Shown here one piece after another: positions 10,860 through 22,466 of a DNA stretch of 64,000 nt (its first letter is position 1; each line of letters begins with the position of its first letter). This DNA comes from Leptobrachium leishanense. Taxonomy: Eukaryota > Chordata > Amphibia > Anura > Megophryidae. A model generated the notes under the pieces. It was not told the origin of the DNA. It did no database searches and worked only from the letters and a program-made list of their open reading frames with translations. The DNA lies in NCBI GenBank assembly GCA_009667805.1, contig CM019072.1, positions 39,115,519-39,179,518 of the forward strand, in the 5' to 3' direction. The translations under genes and the position numbers were made by a program.

Positions 10860-10924
10860 CTGCAGCCCAAAAGCAAACAAAATTAGTTTGCAGCAAACAA
10901 GTTTAATTTGCTTTTGGGCTGCAG
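10860..10924. repeat. Hairpin with 18-bp perfect arms
   Basis: ctgcagcccaaaagcaaa (10860-10877) is perfectly complementary to tttgcttttgggctgcag (10907-10924), with a 29-base loop that itself contains two gtttgc/gcaaac half-sites. Confidence 0.85.
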
Positions 10925-13640
10925 ATCACCAGATCTCGATATCTCGTTATCGCGGCACCGGATGGTGCCTTTGAAGCCTAAAATATCTCAATCTCGGTAG
11001 TGAATTGGTTATTAGCAAATAAACCTTATGCCTTATTCCTTTGCGGTATATTTAAAAGATGGCAGTTTAGCTTATCTGTTCTGTATAGACCACCCTGCTG
11101 GAAAAAGCAAAATAATAAAAAGAAAAGAAAAAAACTGACATTTTATTGGCTCTGTATGCCTACATCTTTCCCAAAGATCCTGTCCAGTGCACTCATGCCC
11201 CTAATACTCAACAATGTTTACAGCATAGATGTGCAAGATGTCACGAGAGACAATAATGACTTTAAGTACAGATAGTATTTTTTTTTCACCATCCACACTT
11301 TAGCGAAATGCGTTGGGTAATAGCCACTTATTAACCCACGCCGAAGCTACTTAAATACCTGGATTGTAGCCCATATTCAAGGATCCTCGTGCAAAAGCAA
11401 GGAATGGACACACATGCAATTAGTGAATCGTTCCGTAGCCTGACAGTGCTCTAGTAATCTCATTAATGGAGAAAAAAATAGGAGGGAATCAGGGAGGGGG
11501 TGAAAGGCAGATAAAAAAGGATAGCAATTAAAGTTATGACCTACAGCCTCAGTTGGCGATAATAAACACAGCAAAATGCTAATACCAGTTTTGCGGTTGC
11601 CCTGGAGTATTAAGAGTCATGTCACCTTGCCAGAACACTCAGAAGAAGAATAAACATAATAATGTAATGAAAATAGTGACTGCTTATAATAACATCTCCC
11701 AGGGGTGTTCTGCCCGCAACTTAATGCAAATATAAAGATTACATTATGGTCCTGAAAAAGGTTTACTTTGAGGTTATCTACATCAGACTGAAAGGTGAAA
11801 TCCTCAAAATAAAATTTAAAAAAAAATTCAGTTATTATTTTCGAAAATCAATTAGATGTCACATCATTTACTTTGAAAAGATCAAGAGATCAAGCAGTGT
11901 AAATGTTTAATCTGAAATGATTGCAGATATTATGCAGCATGCAGCTCTTGTATTGAAGAATAACAAAGTATATTAGTGCCAGCATTATGAATAAAACAAC
12001 ACAGCAGGGGCCACTGAAAGAAAAACACAATATACATATAGAGAGAGAGAGAAAATAAAGAGCTAGAAAGAGAAAAGAGAAAAAGAGAGCGAGAGGGAAA
12101 GAAAGAGTGAGAGAGAAAAAGAGAGAATCATAGATAAACATTCTGGATAAAAACTCTGACCACTTTAGTTCCATATGATCTTAATGAATATATTAGTTCT
12201 ACTCCATTTTTAAGGGATAGATAAATAAGAGATTATTTAGGATAACTGCTGTGGTCACTATATATATTTTATTATAGGCTGTGCATATTTTTCTAATTTT
12301 CTGTATGTTGCATGTAATTCCGGTAGCATTTTAATATGATTCTACACATATTTAGATACTCTGTAACAGTTTACATCATCCGTAGGATTTCACATGAGAA
12401 AGGCACCTTACAGGACTTTATATCAAAATGTTTGACCGCAATTCATTTTGCACTTGCTATCGCATTTCCCATTTTAGAAGAATGTAGTGCACGTTACCTT
12501 CAATGGATCCTGATTTTTAGATTAAGGTACATTTTTTATTATTATCCATTACTGTAGTTAATCAGATTATGAATATTCATTTAATAATAGATATAATATT
12601 TTTTTAATCTCATGTAAAGTAGAAATCATAATTTGGTTTGAACATTCATGCACATTAAAATACGCAGTTTAGGTAACTTCCTACGCACTTTGGGGCGCGA
12701 CAATTTTTTTATAAATTGTGGCTTTGGTGGTTTTTTAATGGGATGTATATTTTTCATGCATTTTTTTGTCTATTTTTTTTAAGTTATACATGGCCTTATG
12801 TTTAATATACTTATTGTATGTTCTCTGGTTACAGGTATTTTTTTTCCTTTTCTTGTGCAATACGAATAGAATTATTCAAAGTCCAGGTATATATGCAAAC
12901 TACTTAGTGTTTAATGCATATATAATCTTTTAATATGTATTTTATTATAAAGGCTTAGGATTGAGCTGAACCTGATTTTATATACTGAGCACTGGGCAGT
13001 GTTCCCCTATTTCACATATAATAGCAATGGCCCCGGGCCTCACAAACATGAACGCTCTAGCGCTAATCATCCACATGTTGCAGGAGACAGTTAAATAAGT
13101 CTTTGATATGGCCCCACCTATTTTGTAACGACCCACCCACCTTCATGTGCGAGCATAAATAATATGGAGCAGAGATGGTTGAACGTGGAACTCTGGGAGA
13201 GAATCTTGATAGACTTTATTGAGGAGTGTGTGTGAGATGTGTCCTCAACAAAGACCACCAAGAGTCTCTCCCAAAAGGTTCATCCTTTTTACTTGGTATT
13301 GAGTGGGATTGGGCCACTCCTTTGTTTACTCTTACAGGAAAGAAGAAAGGTCTAGAAAGTCCTTGTTTGACATACATAATTTTGAGACATACCTCAACTC
13401 CTGGCCACCCATATTGGGCGTTCAATGCCCATGAAGTTATGGGGAAAGATAATTTGGGAGAGTGTGCACTGATTTTTCTTCCCCTGGTCATATTGTGGGT
13501 CCTTTCTACATAAAATGCCAGTGTACACACCTCTCACAGTTGTTGGCACCTATGGACTCCATGGAGGAGATGCTTGCAGCGGCACTTAGTGCTGCCTCGA
13601 GCATCCCTAGTCTTAGCGCTGCGTTACAGGGCAGGCTGCT
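10925..13640. other. AT-rich unique DNA with one GA microsatellite
   Basis: No gene is supported. 12041-12130 is a GA-rich simple repeat (gagagaga/gaaagag). The remainder shows short random open frames only. Confidence 0.5.
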
Positions 13641-13658
13641 GGATTAGCGCCTGCCCCG

Positions 13659-13750
13659 TAATATTACACTAAAATGGGGAGGCTAAGGAGAAACCTGCAG
13701 GCGACCTCCTTAGCATCCCTGTTTTAGTGTGATTATTGTAATAGGGCCCC
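13659..13750. repeat. Small palindromic MITE
   Basis: taatattacactaaaat...ggctaaggag (from 13659) is inverted as ctccttagc...gttttagtgtgattattgtaat (to about 13742), leaving a gaaacctgcaggcga core. Related words (attgctaaaatggggaggctaa) recur at 40690-40720. Confidence 0.6.
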
Positions 13751-13753
13751 TAG

Positions 13754-14127
13754 TGTTTTCGCCGTTTGTAATTCCCACAATGGAAATGGGTTGTCTGTGC
13801 CTGATCTCCTAAAAGCTCTCACATGCCGGAATTATTGGTTTGTAGGTGAATTATTTGGGTGTGGAGCAATAGCGCAACACATCAATTTTAAGGCTGGGGT
13901 CAGACCAGCGCACTTTTAACGTGCGTTCTGGCGCACATAATGTTTTCGCCGTTTGTAATTCCCACAATGGAAATGGGTTTTCTGTGCCTGATCTCCTAAA
14001 AGCTCTCACATGCCAGAATTATTGGTTTGTAGGTGAATTATTTGGGTGTGGAACAATAGCGCAACACATCAATTTTAAGGCTGGGGTCAGACCAGCGCAC
14101 TTTTAACGTGCGTTCTGGCGCACATAA
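13754..14127. repeat. 187-bp tandem duplication
   Basis: 13754-13940 and 13941-14127 are near-identical direct copies (tgttttcgccgtttgtaatt... to ...cgttctggcgcacataa), with only a handful of differences. Each copy includes the first about 50 bp of the TTA-type MITE that follows. Confidence 0.9.
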
Positions 14128-14505
14128 TTACGGCCGCACTAGCAGCAGATGACAGGCAATGACGGCCAATATACGATGTACGGCCGCACAAAAGTCCGGC
14201 CGTGCAACGCAAGTGGAATTTGAACGCATTTTTTTGAGAACGCTGAACCGCTAGTACTGACGTACAGAGTGCGCAGCTGCGGCATAGCGGCGTGTTTGCG
14301 TGATTAGGAGATGTCAGACGCTGCTAATGTCCAGCCTACATAACGTCCAGACGCAAAAAGAGTTTTATTGTCGATCCGTAGAAAATCACGCCCGAAAATG
14401 CGCGTCGTCTGACCGTTTTTGCGCATTCTGTGAAAAAATACGTCAATGCGTTCGGACGCACTTTTTCACGTTCGCGGGGAAAAATGCTTTCGTCTGACTC
14501 TAGCC
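14079..14505. mobile_element. MITE with TAA TSD (PIF/Harbinger-like), family A
   Basis: Terminal inverted repeat ggctggggtcagaccagcg / ...cgtctgactctagcc, flanked by taa on both sides (14076-14078, 14506-14508). Other copies with 3-bp TTA duplications lie at 18213-18662 and 44077-44430. The interior is rich in cgtacg-type and cggccg words. No transposase. Confidence 0.75.
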
Positions 14506-14714
14506 TAAAATGTCACATTATGTGAAGAAAAACCTCACATCATATTGCAAATTTGTATTTTGAATTAACAAAGCGATTGTGGATTCTTTTGGTTTTGTGT
14601 TGAAAAGAAATCATCTGAGAACCCTTTTTGCTATATACTCTGTCAGCAAATTTACTGGCATTTGGGCCGTACCTTGTAGCTATTTATTTTTTAATTAAAA
14701 GTGAAGGAAAGTTG

Positions 14715-15310
14715 GCGTGAGAGAGAGAAAACAAGAATAGAAAGAAAAATAATGAGCAAAAAGCAAGAAAGATAAATTAAGAAAGAGAAGGATCGAGAGA
14801 TCTAGAGGGACGGTGAAAGAAAACGAAAATAGAGAGAAAGACAAATAATGAGGGAACGTAAGGTGACTAAATTAAGAAAGAACAGGAGCAGAGCAGAGAA
14901 GGAAAACACAAAGAGAAAGAAAAAATAATGAGAGAGAGCAAAAAATAAAATAAGAAAGAGGGAGCAAGAGAATGGGGTGGTATAGGAAAAAGAGGGGGAG
15001 TGGGAGAAAGAGGGTGGGTGGGACATAGAGGGAGGTGATGTGGTTGAGTGAGTGGGAAGGAGGCAGCAAGAGAATGAGTGAAAAAGTGAATAGAGCAATG
15101 GGGTAATGTGAGTGGGGCAAGCTAGTAAGGGAGCCCAAGAGAGAGAAGAAGAAGAGGGAGCATGAGCGACAGATAAAGATGGAGGATCGCAAGAAAGAGG
15201 GAGAGACCAGAAGAGGGAGAGAGAGGGAGCAAGCATGGTAGACAGAAGGTGAATTAGAGGCAGGAGGAGAGAGACAAATGGAGTATGAAATAGTTAGGAA
15301 AATAAAGAGA
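14715..15310. repeat. Purine-rich low-complexity tract
   Basis: About 600 bp of ga/gaa/gag-rich sequence on plus. The two long minus-strand frames across it (14802-15236 and 14872-15318) are Ser/Leu/Phe-rich artefacts of the polypyrimidine strand, not genes. It lies just downstream of the host exon, in its intron. Confidence 0.85.
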
Positions 15311-15331
15311 GAGAACATGTGTGTTTCTTAC

Positions 15332-15440
15332 TTGGTATTGTCAGAGTCGATAGTATGAAACAATCTTTCAAGTTCCTCCTCATTGAGTGTTCCATCTGAG
15401 AAAAATGTCTGAAATTCATCTAGGGATAACTTTCCATCAT
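15332..15440 (-). CDS. necab2: NECAB2-like internal exon (EF-hand)
   Basis: A 109-bp exon on the minus strand. The acceptor is a polypyrimidine tract ending ttctttttcag just before 15440; the donor is GTAAG at 15331-15327. It encodes [10 protein letters not shown], then [20 protein letters not shown] and SDN. This is the second half of an EF-hand calcium-binding loop (D-x-G-x-L-x-x-x-E) plus the following helix of the N-terminal EF-hand calcium-binding family. The FHTIDSDNT segment fits NECAB2 better than NECAB1 (which I recall as HTIDTHNT) or NECAB3. The exon starts inside a codon (phase after the first base of Asp). NECAB2 is a neuronal calcium-binding protein with one EF-hand pair and a C-terminal ABM domain. 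Neighbouring exons are not in view; earlier exons should lie at higher coordinates. Confidence 0.75.
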
Positions 15441-15614
15441 CTGAAAAAGAAAGAACCATTACAATAATTTCAAATGCCATCATTTCCAGTCCATCAAAAG
15501 TCAGTTTTTGGCATTGACCACTCAAGAAGGTGATAACAAAGTCTCTTAACCTCTTCTACCGACAATACTTATGTTTTCACAGTGTGTAACCCCTTCCATA
15601 TCAACTCTACATCC

Positions 15615-16779
15615 CAGTGGCATAACTAGAAACCTGAGGGCCCCAGTGCAAGAATCCATGAAGGGCCCCCCCAAAAAAATCTATATTTTTACTTTTTTTT
15701 TCCTGCAATATAAAAAAGATAGTATTGCCCCAGCTGACACGGATATATACTGTATATTGCCCCCAGCTCACATGGATATATATATTGCCCCAGCTCACAT
15801 GGACATATATATTGCCCCCAGCTCACATGGACATATATTGCCCCCAGGCCACACATGGATATATTGCCCCAGCTCACACATGGATATTTTTGCCCCCAGC
15901 TCCTGTATATATTTGCCCCCAGCTCATGGATATATTTGCCCCCAGCTCATGGATATAATGCCCCAGCTCATGGATATACTGCCCCAGCTCATGGATATAT
16001 TTGCCCCCAGCTCATGGATATTCTGCCCCAGCTCATGGATATTCTGCCCCAGCACATGGATATACTGCCCCAGCTCATGGATATACTGCCCCAACTCATG
16101 TCATGGATACTGCCCCAGCTCATGGATATACTGCCCCAGCACATGGATATACTGCCCCAGCTCATGGATATACTGGCCCAGCACATGGATACTGCCCCAG
16201 CTCATGGATATACTGCCCCAGCTCATGGATACTGCCCCAGCTCATGGATATACTGCCCCAGCACATGGATACTGCCCCAGCTCATGGATATATTGCCCCA
16301 GCTCATGGATATACTGCCCCAGCACATGGATACTGCCCCAGCACATGGATACTGCCCCAGCTCATGGATATATTGCCCCAGCTAATGGATAGATTTGCGC
16401 CCAGCTCTTATGGGTATATAGGGCCCCCCAGCTCACCTCGGGCTCAGGCTCCTCTCTCCGGCTCAGGCTCCTCTCTCCGTGGTGAGCGGCCGCTGAAAGC
16501 ATGCAGCCTGGCCGCTCACCGGAAACCACCTGACCAGCGCAGCCGAGTTCTCGCGAGATCTCGTGCGCTGATCAGCTAGTTCCCATCCCACGCGAGCGGC
16601 CAAGCTGCAAGCCAGCGGGCCGCTCGCAGTCGCAGGGAGGGGAACAGCCGGCGGCGCTGCTCCCAGATTCTGGCGCTTTTTGCCAGAATCTGGCGGCGGC
16701 GCTGGGCCCCCCTCCAGTGGCGGAATGCCAGGGCCCGGTCGCAACTGCGACCGCTGCGACCCTGGTAATTCCGCCACTG
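15615..16779 (+). mobile_element. Non-autonomous hAT-type element, 8-bp TSD
   Basis: Termini cagtggcataactag (15615) and ...taattccgccactg (16779) form imperfect inverted repeats. Flanks ctacatcc (15607-15614) and ctacattc (16780-16787) match at 7 of 8 bases, the TSD length of hAT elements. The interior carries the gccccagctcatggata minisatellite (15725-16395) and a GC-rich region (16430-16740). Strand is arbitrary. No transposase seen. Confidence 0.8.
15725..16430 (+). repeat. 20-21-bp minisatellite (gccccagctcatggatatac family)
   Basis: About 30 tandem units of the type tgccccagctcatggatata, with length variants of 18-26 bp. Units lack stop codons in several frames, which produces long artefactual frames (273, 176 and 192 aa) of PAHGYTA/PSSWIYC/PQLMDIL repeats. 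The reverse complement of the same family fills 53870-54850. Confidence 0.95.
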
Positions 16780-16787
16780 CTACATTC

Positions 16788-17286
16788 TCCTATACTTCTG
16801 TTCATCACAGTTTTGTCTGGATACTATAACTGGCGATTTCATTGCCCCTTTAATAATTTGATATTCTTTTTGATCGTCTCCACCGAAACTAAAACATCGC
16901 ACCTATCCTCGACCATGGCACCCAGATATGATCATCCATATATACAAAAAACACTGGCTCAACAGACCCTTTCCCCCAAGCCACTGCTACCATGTGGGAC
17001 AGCCAGTCATCCCCTACATCCTGTCATAAAAATGAAGTTGGGTCCTGGGTGGGTTCAAGAGAAGTGTCACATAATCCTCTGTTGCTTTTTGAATAAACAC
17101 CATGTATCCTGAGCCCACACTGGAGCCGGCTTCCTTTTATTGATTCTTGTACCCAAATATGATCAAATCTTTGACTCACACACACCGTACAGACATCAAA
17201 ACCTCATTGAACTTCAATGTGTTAATTAATATCTTCTCATGTCATAAAAGAACAACTTTGGAATTGATACTGGACCAATACGCATA
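16788..17286. other. Unique DNA, nothing recognisable
   Basis: An open frame 16717-17112 runs out of the hAT element but has no known motifs. No repeats seen. Confidence 0.4.
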
Positions 17287-17468
17287 CAGGGTTATTCAGA
17301 GAGCGGTGAAAAGCAGGAGAATGACTGGAGAATGAAAAATTCTAGGTCAAAATAGCCGATTTGGAAAGTGAGATGAATGGGAGAATTTTTCTGGTTTGGC
17401 TATTTTGACTGAGAATTTTCCATTCCCCAATCATTCTCCTGCTTTTCACCGCTCTCTGAATAACCCTG
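17287..17468. mobile_element. Palindromic MITE, family B copy 1
   Basis: A near-perfect 182-bp palindrome beginning cagggttattcagagag and ending in its complement ctctctgaataaccctg. Other copies are at 25447-25587, 41213-41389 and, diverged, 22276-22466. The centre contains gagaatttttctggtttggc. Confidence 0.85.
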
Positions 17469-17960
17469 ATAGAAGGACATTTTTGGGGCCACCATACACC
17501 TTAGACTGTTCTTCGCTATCGTACACAACCAATACAAAATATCGTCAGCTGCAAAACAAAAACACACAGCCACTTGTACTGTTTAAATAATTCAGGACAC
17601 TGATTACGGAGTCTCCTTGAAGACTAGGAGCCCCTAGGAGCGTAATTAACAATGTACATAGAAAGCAAGGCCTGCTTTATTTAATTGAATACACATTCCT
17701 CTGTTTAATCTATATCAGAAAGGTCAGGTTCCCAGGCCCGATTTATTGCAAGTTCTAACAATAATAATTGAACATCGTTTTATCTTAGAACAAAAAAAGA
17801 GATTCACACAGCTATTTCACATTTGTTTGCGTTGCAATCGTTATTAGACACAACAAAGCTATGTTTTAAAGAGACAATCTTCTACGGTCCAAATGATGCA
17901 AAATACATTTTCTTACTACTAATTACATCGTAATTCCCTTTAGAGTTTTGAAAAGTCTTG
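17469..17960. other. AT-rich unique DNA
   Basis: Nothing recognisable on either strand. Confidence 0.4.
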
Positions 17961-18172
17961 CGTTGGATGGAGTAGAGGTAACATCAATGCTCTGCGTGGA
18001 GAGAGCCTGTGGAGTCATGGGTTTGATCCCGATGTGCACCTCTCCAGTAAGTGTCCTTGGGCAAGATACCTAACGGTACATACTCGCCACCCAGGACATA
18101 CTTGAAAACGAGAGAAATCTCAATGTATCCTTCCTGGTAAAATCCTTTCTCAAAAAATTTAAAAATAAAAAA
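17961..18172 (+). mobile_element. tRNA-derived SINE, copy 1
   Basis: Head ggatggagtagaggtaacatc...gggtttgatcccg resembles tRNA A and B boxes. The body has cacctctccagtaagtgtcc, and the tail ccaggacatacttgaaaacg...tatccttcctggtaaaatcc ends in an A-rich tract. Four copies plus a LINE with the same tail occur in the window. Confidence 0.8.
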
Positions 18173-18212
18173 TGCCGTTTAATTTAAAATTTTGTTATAA
18201 TCTTACATTTTA

Positions 18213-18662
18213 GGCTAGGGTCAGACGAGCGTGATTTCTACGGACTGTACGTCCGTGCACACGGACGGACGATAGTACGGAAGACACAGTAGTGGCCACA
18301 CAGTCCGTTTTTTTCACTGACAAATATTTTGACGGATGTAGGAGGGAAAATAAATTAAGAAGCAAAACCATTTTGTCCGTGAAAAAAATGCTGGACGTAT
18401 AAATGCAGTCCGTCTGACCACGTTCCATCACTCACACACAAAGCTATGCAGACGTTGCGGACGCAGCGCACTTTGTGCGGCCGTTCTAGTGGTTGTACGT
18501 TCTTGCCTGCCTTGCGTCCGTGGGCCGCGGCCGTTGTGCGTCCGCAGTTCAGTGCGGACGTACTTTGTGTAACGGGCTCCGATGGGCTTCCTGTCATGCT
18601 ATCACGGACGTACTTTTAGGCGCAATCACGGACGTGAACACTACGCTCGTCTGACAGCAGCC
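18213..18662. mobile_element. MITE with TTA TSD (PIF/Harbinger-like), family A
   Basis: ggctagggtcagacgagcg at the left and cgctcgtctgacagcagcc at the right, flanked by tta (18210-18212, 18663-18665). The interior is rich in acggacg/cgtccgt words. Non-coding. Confidence 0.8.
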
Positions 18663-18832
18663 TTAAGCTTGTTTCCTGCCACCTTCTGACAGGGTAAGCT
18701 GATATCAAACCCTCTCCACCACAGCAATGAACAAAGAAACAGAAATTCCAACAACCCTATCTCTGGCCAAAAAAAAATAGGGGTTCACTCAAGATCCATG
18801 TAGCAGAACAGAAAACCCCCAAAATATGTTAA

Positions 18833-19011
18833 ATTGTTTTTTTTGAGAAAGTATTTTACCAGGGAGGATCTATTGAGATTTCTCTCGTTTTCAAGTATGT
18901 CCTGGGTGGCGAGGACACTTACTGGAGAGGTGCTCTGGCTGGGATTCAAACCTGTGTCTCCACGGTTATAGAGCAGCGATGTTACCTTTATTCCACCCAG
19001 CTGGTTTTCCA
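18833..19011 (-). mobile_element. tRNA-derived SINE, copy 2 (inverted)
   Basis: The reverse complement of the same SINE: the tail ttttaccagggaggatctattgag comes first, then ctctggctgggattcaaacc (B box complement) and ttccacccagctgg (head). Confidence 0.8.
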
Positions 19012-19784
19012 TCTTTGCCCTACACTTTACAGACTAAGAAACCAGTAGCAAGTCACCATTCAGTGAATACTACATACTGCAAGGACTCAGCCAGTATGAT
19101 GCTCTACGTATCTACTACTTTTTTTTATTTTTTAATTATAATTGTTCAACAGTTGATGTAGCTGAATCTTGGGGGCATGGGGGAAAAATAAGGGAAAAAA
19201 AACGCTGACTGAATTTATTGACTGCTTGGTGATCATCATTTCGTGTTTTAGCTTTAGTCAGCAGATTGTCTGATTTACTTTTGCTGCATAATGAACTAAT
19301 CAAGCTGGAGGAACTAAAGCATTCCTGATAATTTATGGACGTGCGAAGAGACCCCTCATTCTTAGAGCTGAAATACAATTTTTCTTTTCTGGATAGATTA
19401 GACAGTTTCTTCCTGGCTTTGTGCTTTTCACATTATTCAGTCTGTATATGCTGTCCTAATTCACTTTATAATAATTATTTAAAAGAAAAAGAAACAGAGA
19501 ATAAATGATGCACTAAACTCATTTCTCTACGAAGTACTCATTACTAAAAATATTTTTATCATGACATTTGTTTGAAATACGGGTACGTAGTGAACGTGTA
19601 AATATAGGGTAAAGTAGCAGTTTGCGCAGATAGTTAAAAGATAACAATTATGTAAATTTGCTCATTTTGAAATTTTCTTGAATTTGTCAAACATCTACAG
19701 GAACATTGCTGGGATGAAAGGTTCTAAACTCCAGAAGACATCCCTTATCTTGTACAATTTCACACAGGGTCTGTATTATTAACG
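19012..19784. other. AT-rich unique DNA
   Basis: No gene or repeat recognised. Confidence 0.4.
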
Positions 19785-20258
19785 TAAAGACAAAACCCTC
19801 ACTAACTCAGCTCCCCACTACCTGTCCTCACTAATCACCAAATACACCCCAGCCCGCTCCCTAAGGTCAAACAGCGACCTGCGCCTAGCTTCTCCCCGCA
19901 TCACCTCTTCCCATGATAGACTGCAGGATTTCTCACGTGCAGCCCCCACTCTCTGGAACACTCTCCTTCGTACTGTCAGACTTTCCCCTAACTTCTCTTC
20001 CTTCAAACGCTCCCTTAAAACGTTCCTATTTAGGGAAGCCTACCACCCAACTCACTGACGCAACCATCAATCACTCTCACCTTACAGTCCTCTCCTCCTG
20101 TTTCCAACCCCAACCCTCCTAGATTGTGAGTTCCTACGGGAATAGGGCCCTCATCTCCTCCTGTACTGTTTGTCAAATGTTGTTCAATGTATTGTAACCC
20201 TGTCTATACTGTGCTTATTGTACAGCGCTGCGGAATATGCTGGCGCTTTATAAATAAA

Positions 20259-20295
<37 letters not shown>

Positions 20296-20299
20296 GACA
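19785..20299 (+). mobile_element. L2-type LINE 3' end, 8-bp TSD
   Basis: A truncated copy flanked by taaagaca (19785-19792 and 20292-20299). The coding tail includes YLSSLITKYTPARSLRS, ITSSHDRLQDFSRAAPTLWN and FKRSLKTFLFREAYHP, the RT C-terminus seen also at 3.4 kb and 55.6 kb. It ends with cagcgctgcggaatatgctggcgctttataaataa and an (aat)n array. Confidence 0.9.
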
Positions 20300-21190
20300 G
20301 ACTTAGGGCTCTATCGCCTCGTTAACGCTAGCGCTCACATAAATGAGCGTTAGTGCTAGCTTAAAGGAGGTGATAGCGTGCCACCAGAATCACCTCCCGA
20401 TCGCTAACGGGCTATAAAAAAAGGTTACTGAATCGGTATTAGCGCTTTTTAGCTCCAGCTTACTGTACTGTGCAATCCCTATGCTTAACATGGGGAGCGT
20501 AAAGAGTAAGCAAAGAGTAACTAACGCTAGTTACGCACAGCTGTCGCTAATGAAAAAAGTTAGCAGCAGCTTAGAGCTGTAGCTAACTGATTCCACTGCT
20601 GCAGAATCAGTTAGCTGCAACTGCAAACCCCCCAAAAAAATCAAATACTCACCTCTCATCCCGCGGCGAGAATGATGGCCCGGTCTGCCGCCTCTGGCAG
20701 CCGGGAGCAGAGTGAGACGGGGGAGAAATAGTCCACAGTCTCCCTCTGCAATCACTCCGCCGTCCTGCATGATCTCACGAGAGTGACTCCATGGAGGCTT
20801 GTGCTTCGGTCACGTCACCTGCAGGAGCTCGATCTTACGAGATCGTGCAGGTCCGAGGAGTGAATTGCGGAGGGAGACTGGGGACTGTTTTCCCCAGTCT
20901 CACTCTGCTCTCAGCAGCCAGAAGTGGAGGATGAGAGATAAGTATCTGATTTTGGGAGGGATTTTAAGTTGGTGCTGACTGATTCCGCAGAAGCGCAATC
21001 AGTTAGCACCAGCTTCTAGCTGTAGTTAACTTTTTAGTTAACTGTAGCGAGGAGTAATTAGGATTACAAAGACATAACGCTAATTACTCTTTGCGCTCCC
21101 CATGTTAAGCATAGGGAGTGCAAAGTACAGTAAGCTTGCGGAAGCGAGCGCAATCCCCGATGCGCTAATGGGTATTTTAACATTTGATGC
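20300..21190. mobile_element. Composite non-coding repeat (MITE-like)
   Basis: Internal inverted and repeated blocks: gctaacgctagcgctca-type palindromes at 20320-20360, and a gagtgagac...gggagg segment at 20650-20780 that recurs inverted at 20830-20960. Similar words (ctctcacgagatctcac, gatgagaggcgagtatctgat) appear at 40900-41080, so both belong to one family. Ends not fixed. Confidence 0.5.
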
Positions 21191-22275
21191 AGGAGAGAGT
21201 ATTTTTTTTGCACAGACTTTTTTCGATGTTTATGAATTTTTCATAGATATGAGAAACCATAACAGAATAACAGTAAACATACATTAACGAACAACAAAGG
21301 GGTCATGAGAAACAAAAAATTAATTCTGTTTCAGAAAACTGTTTTGTTATTGTGGTATGTGTAATAACCAGCTCCAGAATGATAAATACCAAACCCAATT
21401 GTCAATGAAAAAGTGGAGGTGTGGCCTTGAGAGAATGAAGAAAAAAATAGGCTTGATCTGGCGTTGAATAGAAGGGAAAAAAGAAGAGCAGACATAGGTT
21501 GGGGAATTGGAGAAAGTGTGGGTAAGAAACGAGGAAGGAGAAGAGGAAAAGAAGAATAGACCTGGAGGGGGTGCCAATGGACCCCCTACAGAGGACCTCC
21601 TCCAGATCTAATTGAAGGTGACAGAAAGATATGAGGATGCCTAACTTTAGAACAGTTTTTGGCATCTGCAACTAAACACTCACATATTGTAAACAGGTAC
21701 AGGTCATCCCGCCAGTATCCACATCCTGGTATCAAGACATGGAGCCTGAGACATTGTAGGGGATTGTAGAATTATGTAGAAACATCATCAGTATCCTGCT
21801 TGGCCAATATGTCACATAACATGGTGGACGGAGGATGTGTATGCCATCTAGTAAAACCAAATCTTACGGTGCTTGGCCATGATGTTGGCCGGGACTATAA
21901 TATTGGAATAGAATTGTAAAGTAAATCGGGAGGTAGGTTAAAATATAAAGAACCAAATGTATTTTATTCATATGTACATTTATAGCAAAAAGAGGTTAAA
22001 AAAAGTAATTTTGTACTCTTGGAAAATACTGCTTTTCCATGCAACCCACATCGATTCCTTTCAAACAAAACGTATTGTGCTGCTCACAGCCTTCACCTTC
22101 TACCTGGGGTCCCGAGTACAAAGTAACAAATGATCCGTATCCTAGGATTCTCTTAGAATTCACCACCTATTGCTAAATTTATACCTTGGTTCTGAGGTAA
22201 AACACGGCAGTGGATTAGGCGGTGTTTTTTCCTCATAGGGGGATTGCCACACGCTCGCCAGTAGTTGGAGGAGTT
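21191..22275. other. Unique DNA
   Basis: No supported gene. A Phe/Ser-rich minus frame at 21402-21671 is an artefact of a purine-rich plus strand. Confidence 0.4.
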
Positions 22276-22466
22276 AATACACTAACAGGTCTATTCACAA
22301 AAGGTGAAACTCTGGAGAATGGGCTGGAGAAGTAAAAAATCTTGATCAAGATAAACAAACCAGAAAAATTCTCCCATTTATCTCACTTTCCAAAACGGCT
22401 ATTTGGTCTAGATTGCTCTCTTCTTCTGCCAATTCTCCTGAGTTTCATCTTTTAGTGAATAGACTT
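22276..22466. mobile_element. Palindromic MITE, family B, diverged copy
   Basis: caggtctattcacaaaaggtgaaa...ctcccatttatctcactttcc...gtgaatagactt. The core words match the other three family B copies; the ends are diverged. Confidence 0.6.

Noticed and set aside
14802..15318. Two long minus-strand frames (144 and 148 aa), Ser/Leu/Phe-rich
   Set aside because: They are the polypyrimidine strand of a GA-rich low-complexity tract; no motif, strong codon bias from simple sequence.
15571..16579. Long plus frames (273, 176 and 192 aa) with PAHGYTA/PSSWIYC repeats
   Set aside because: Translations of a minisatellite without stop codons inside a transposon.
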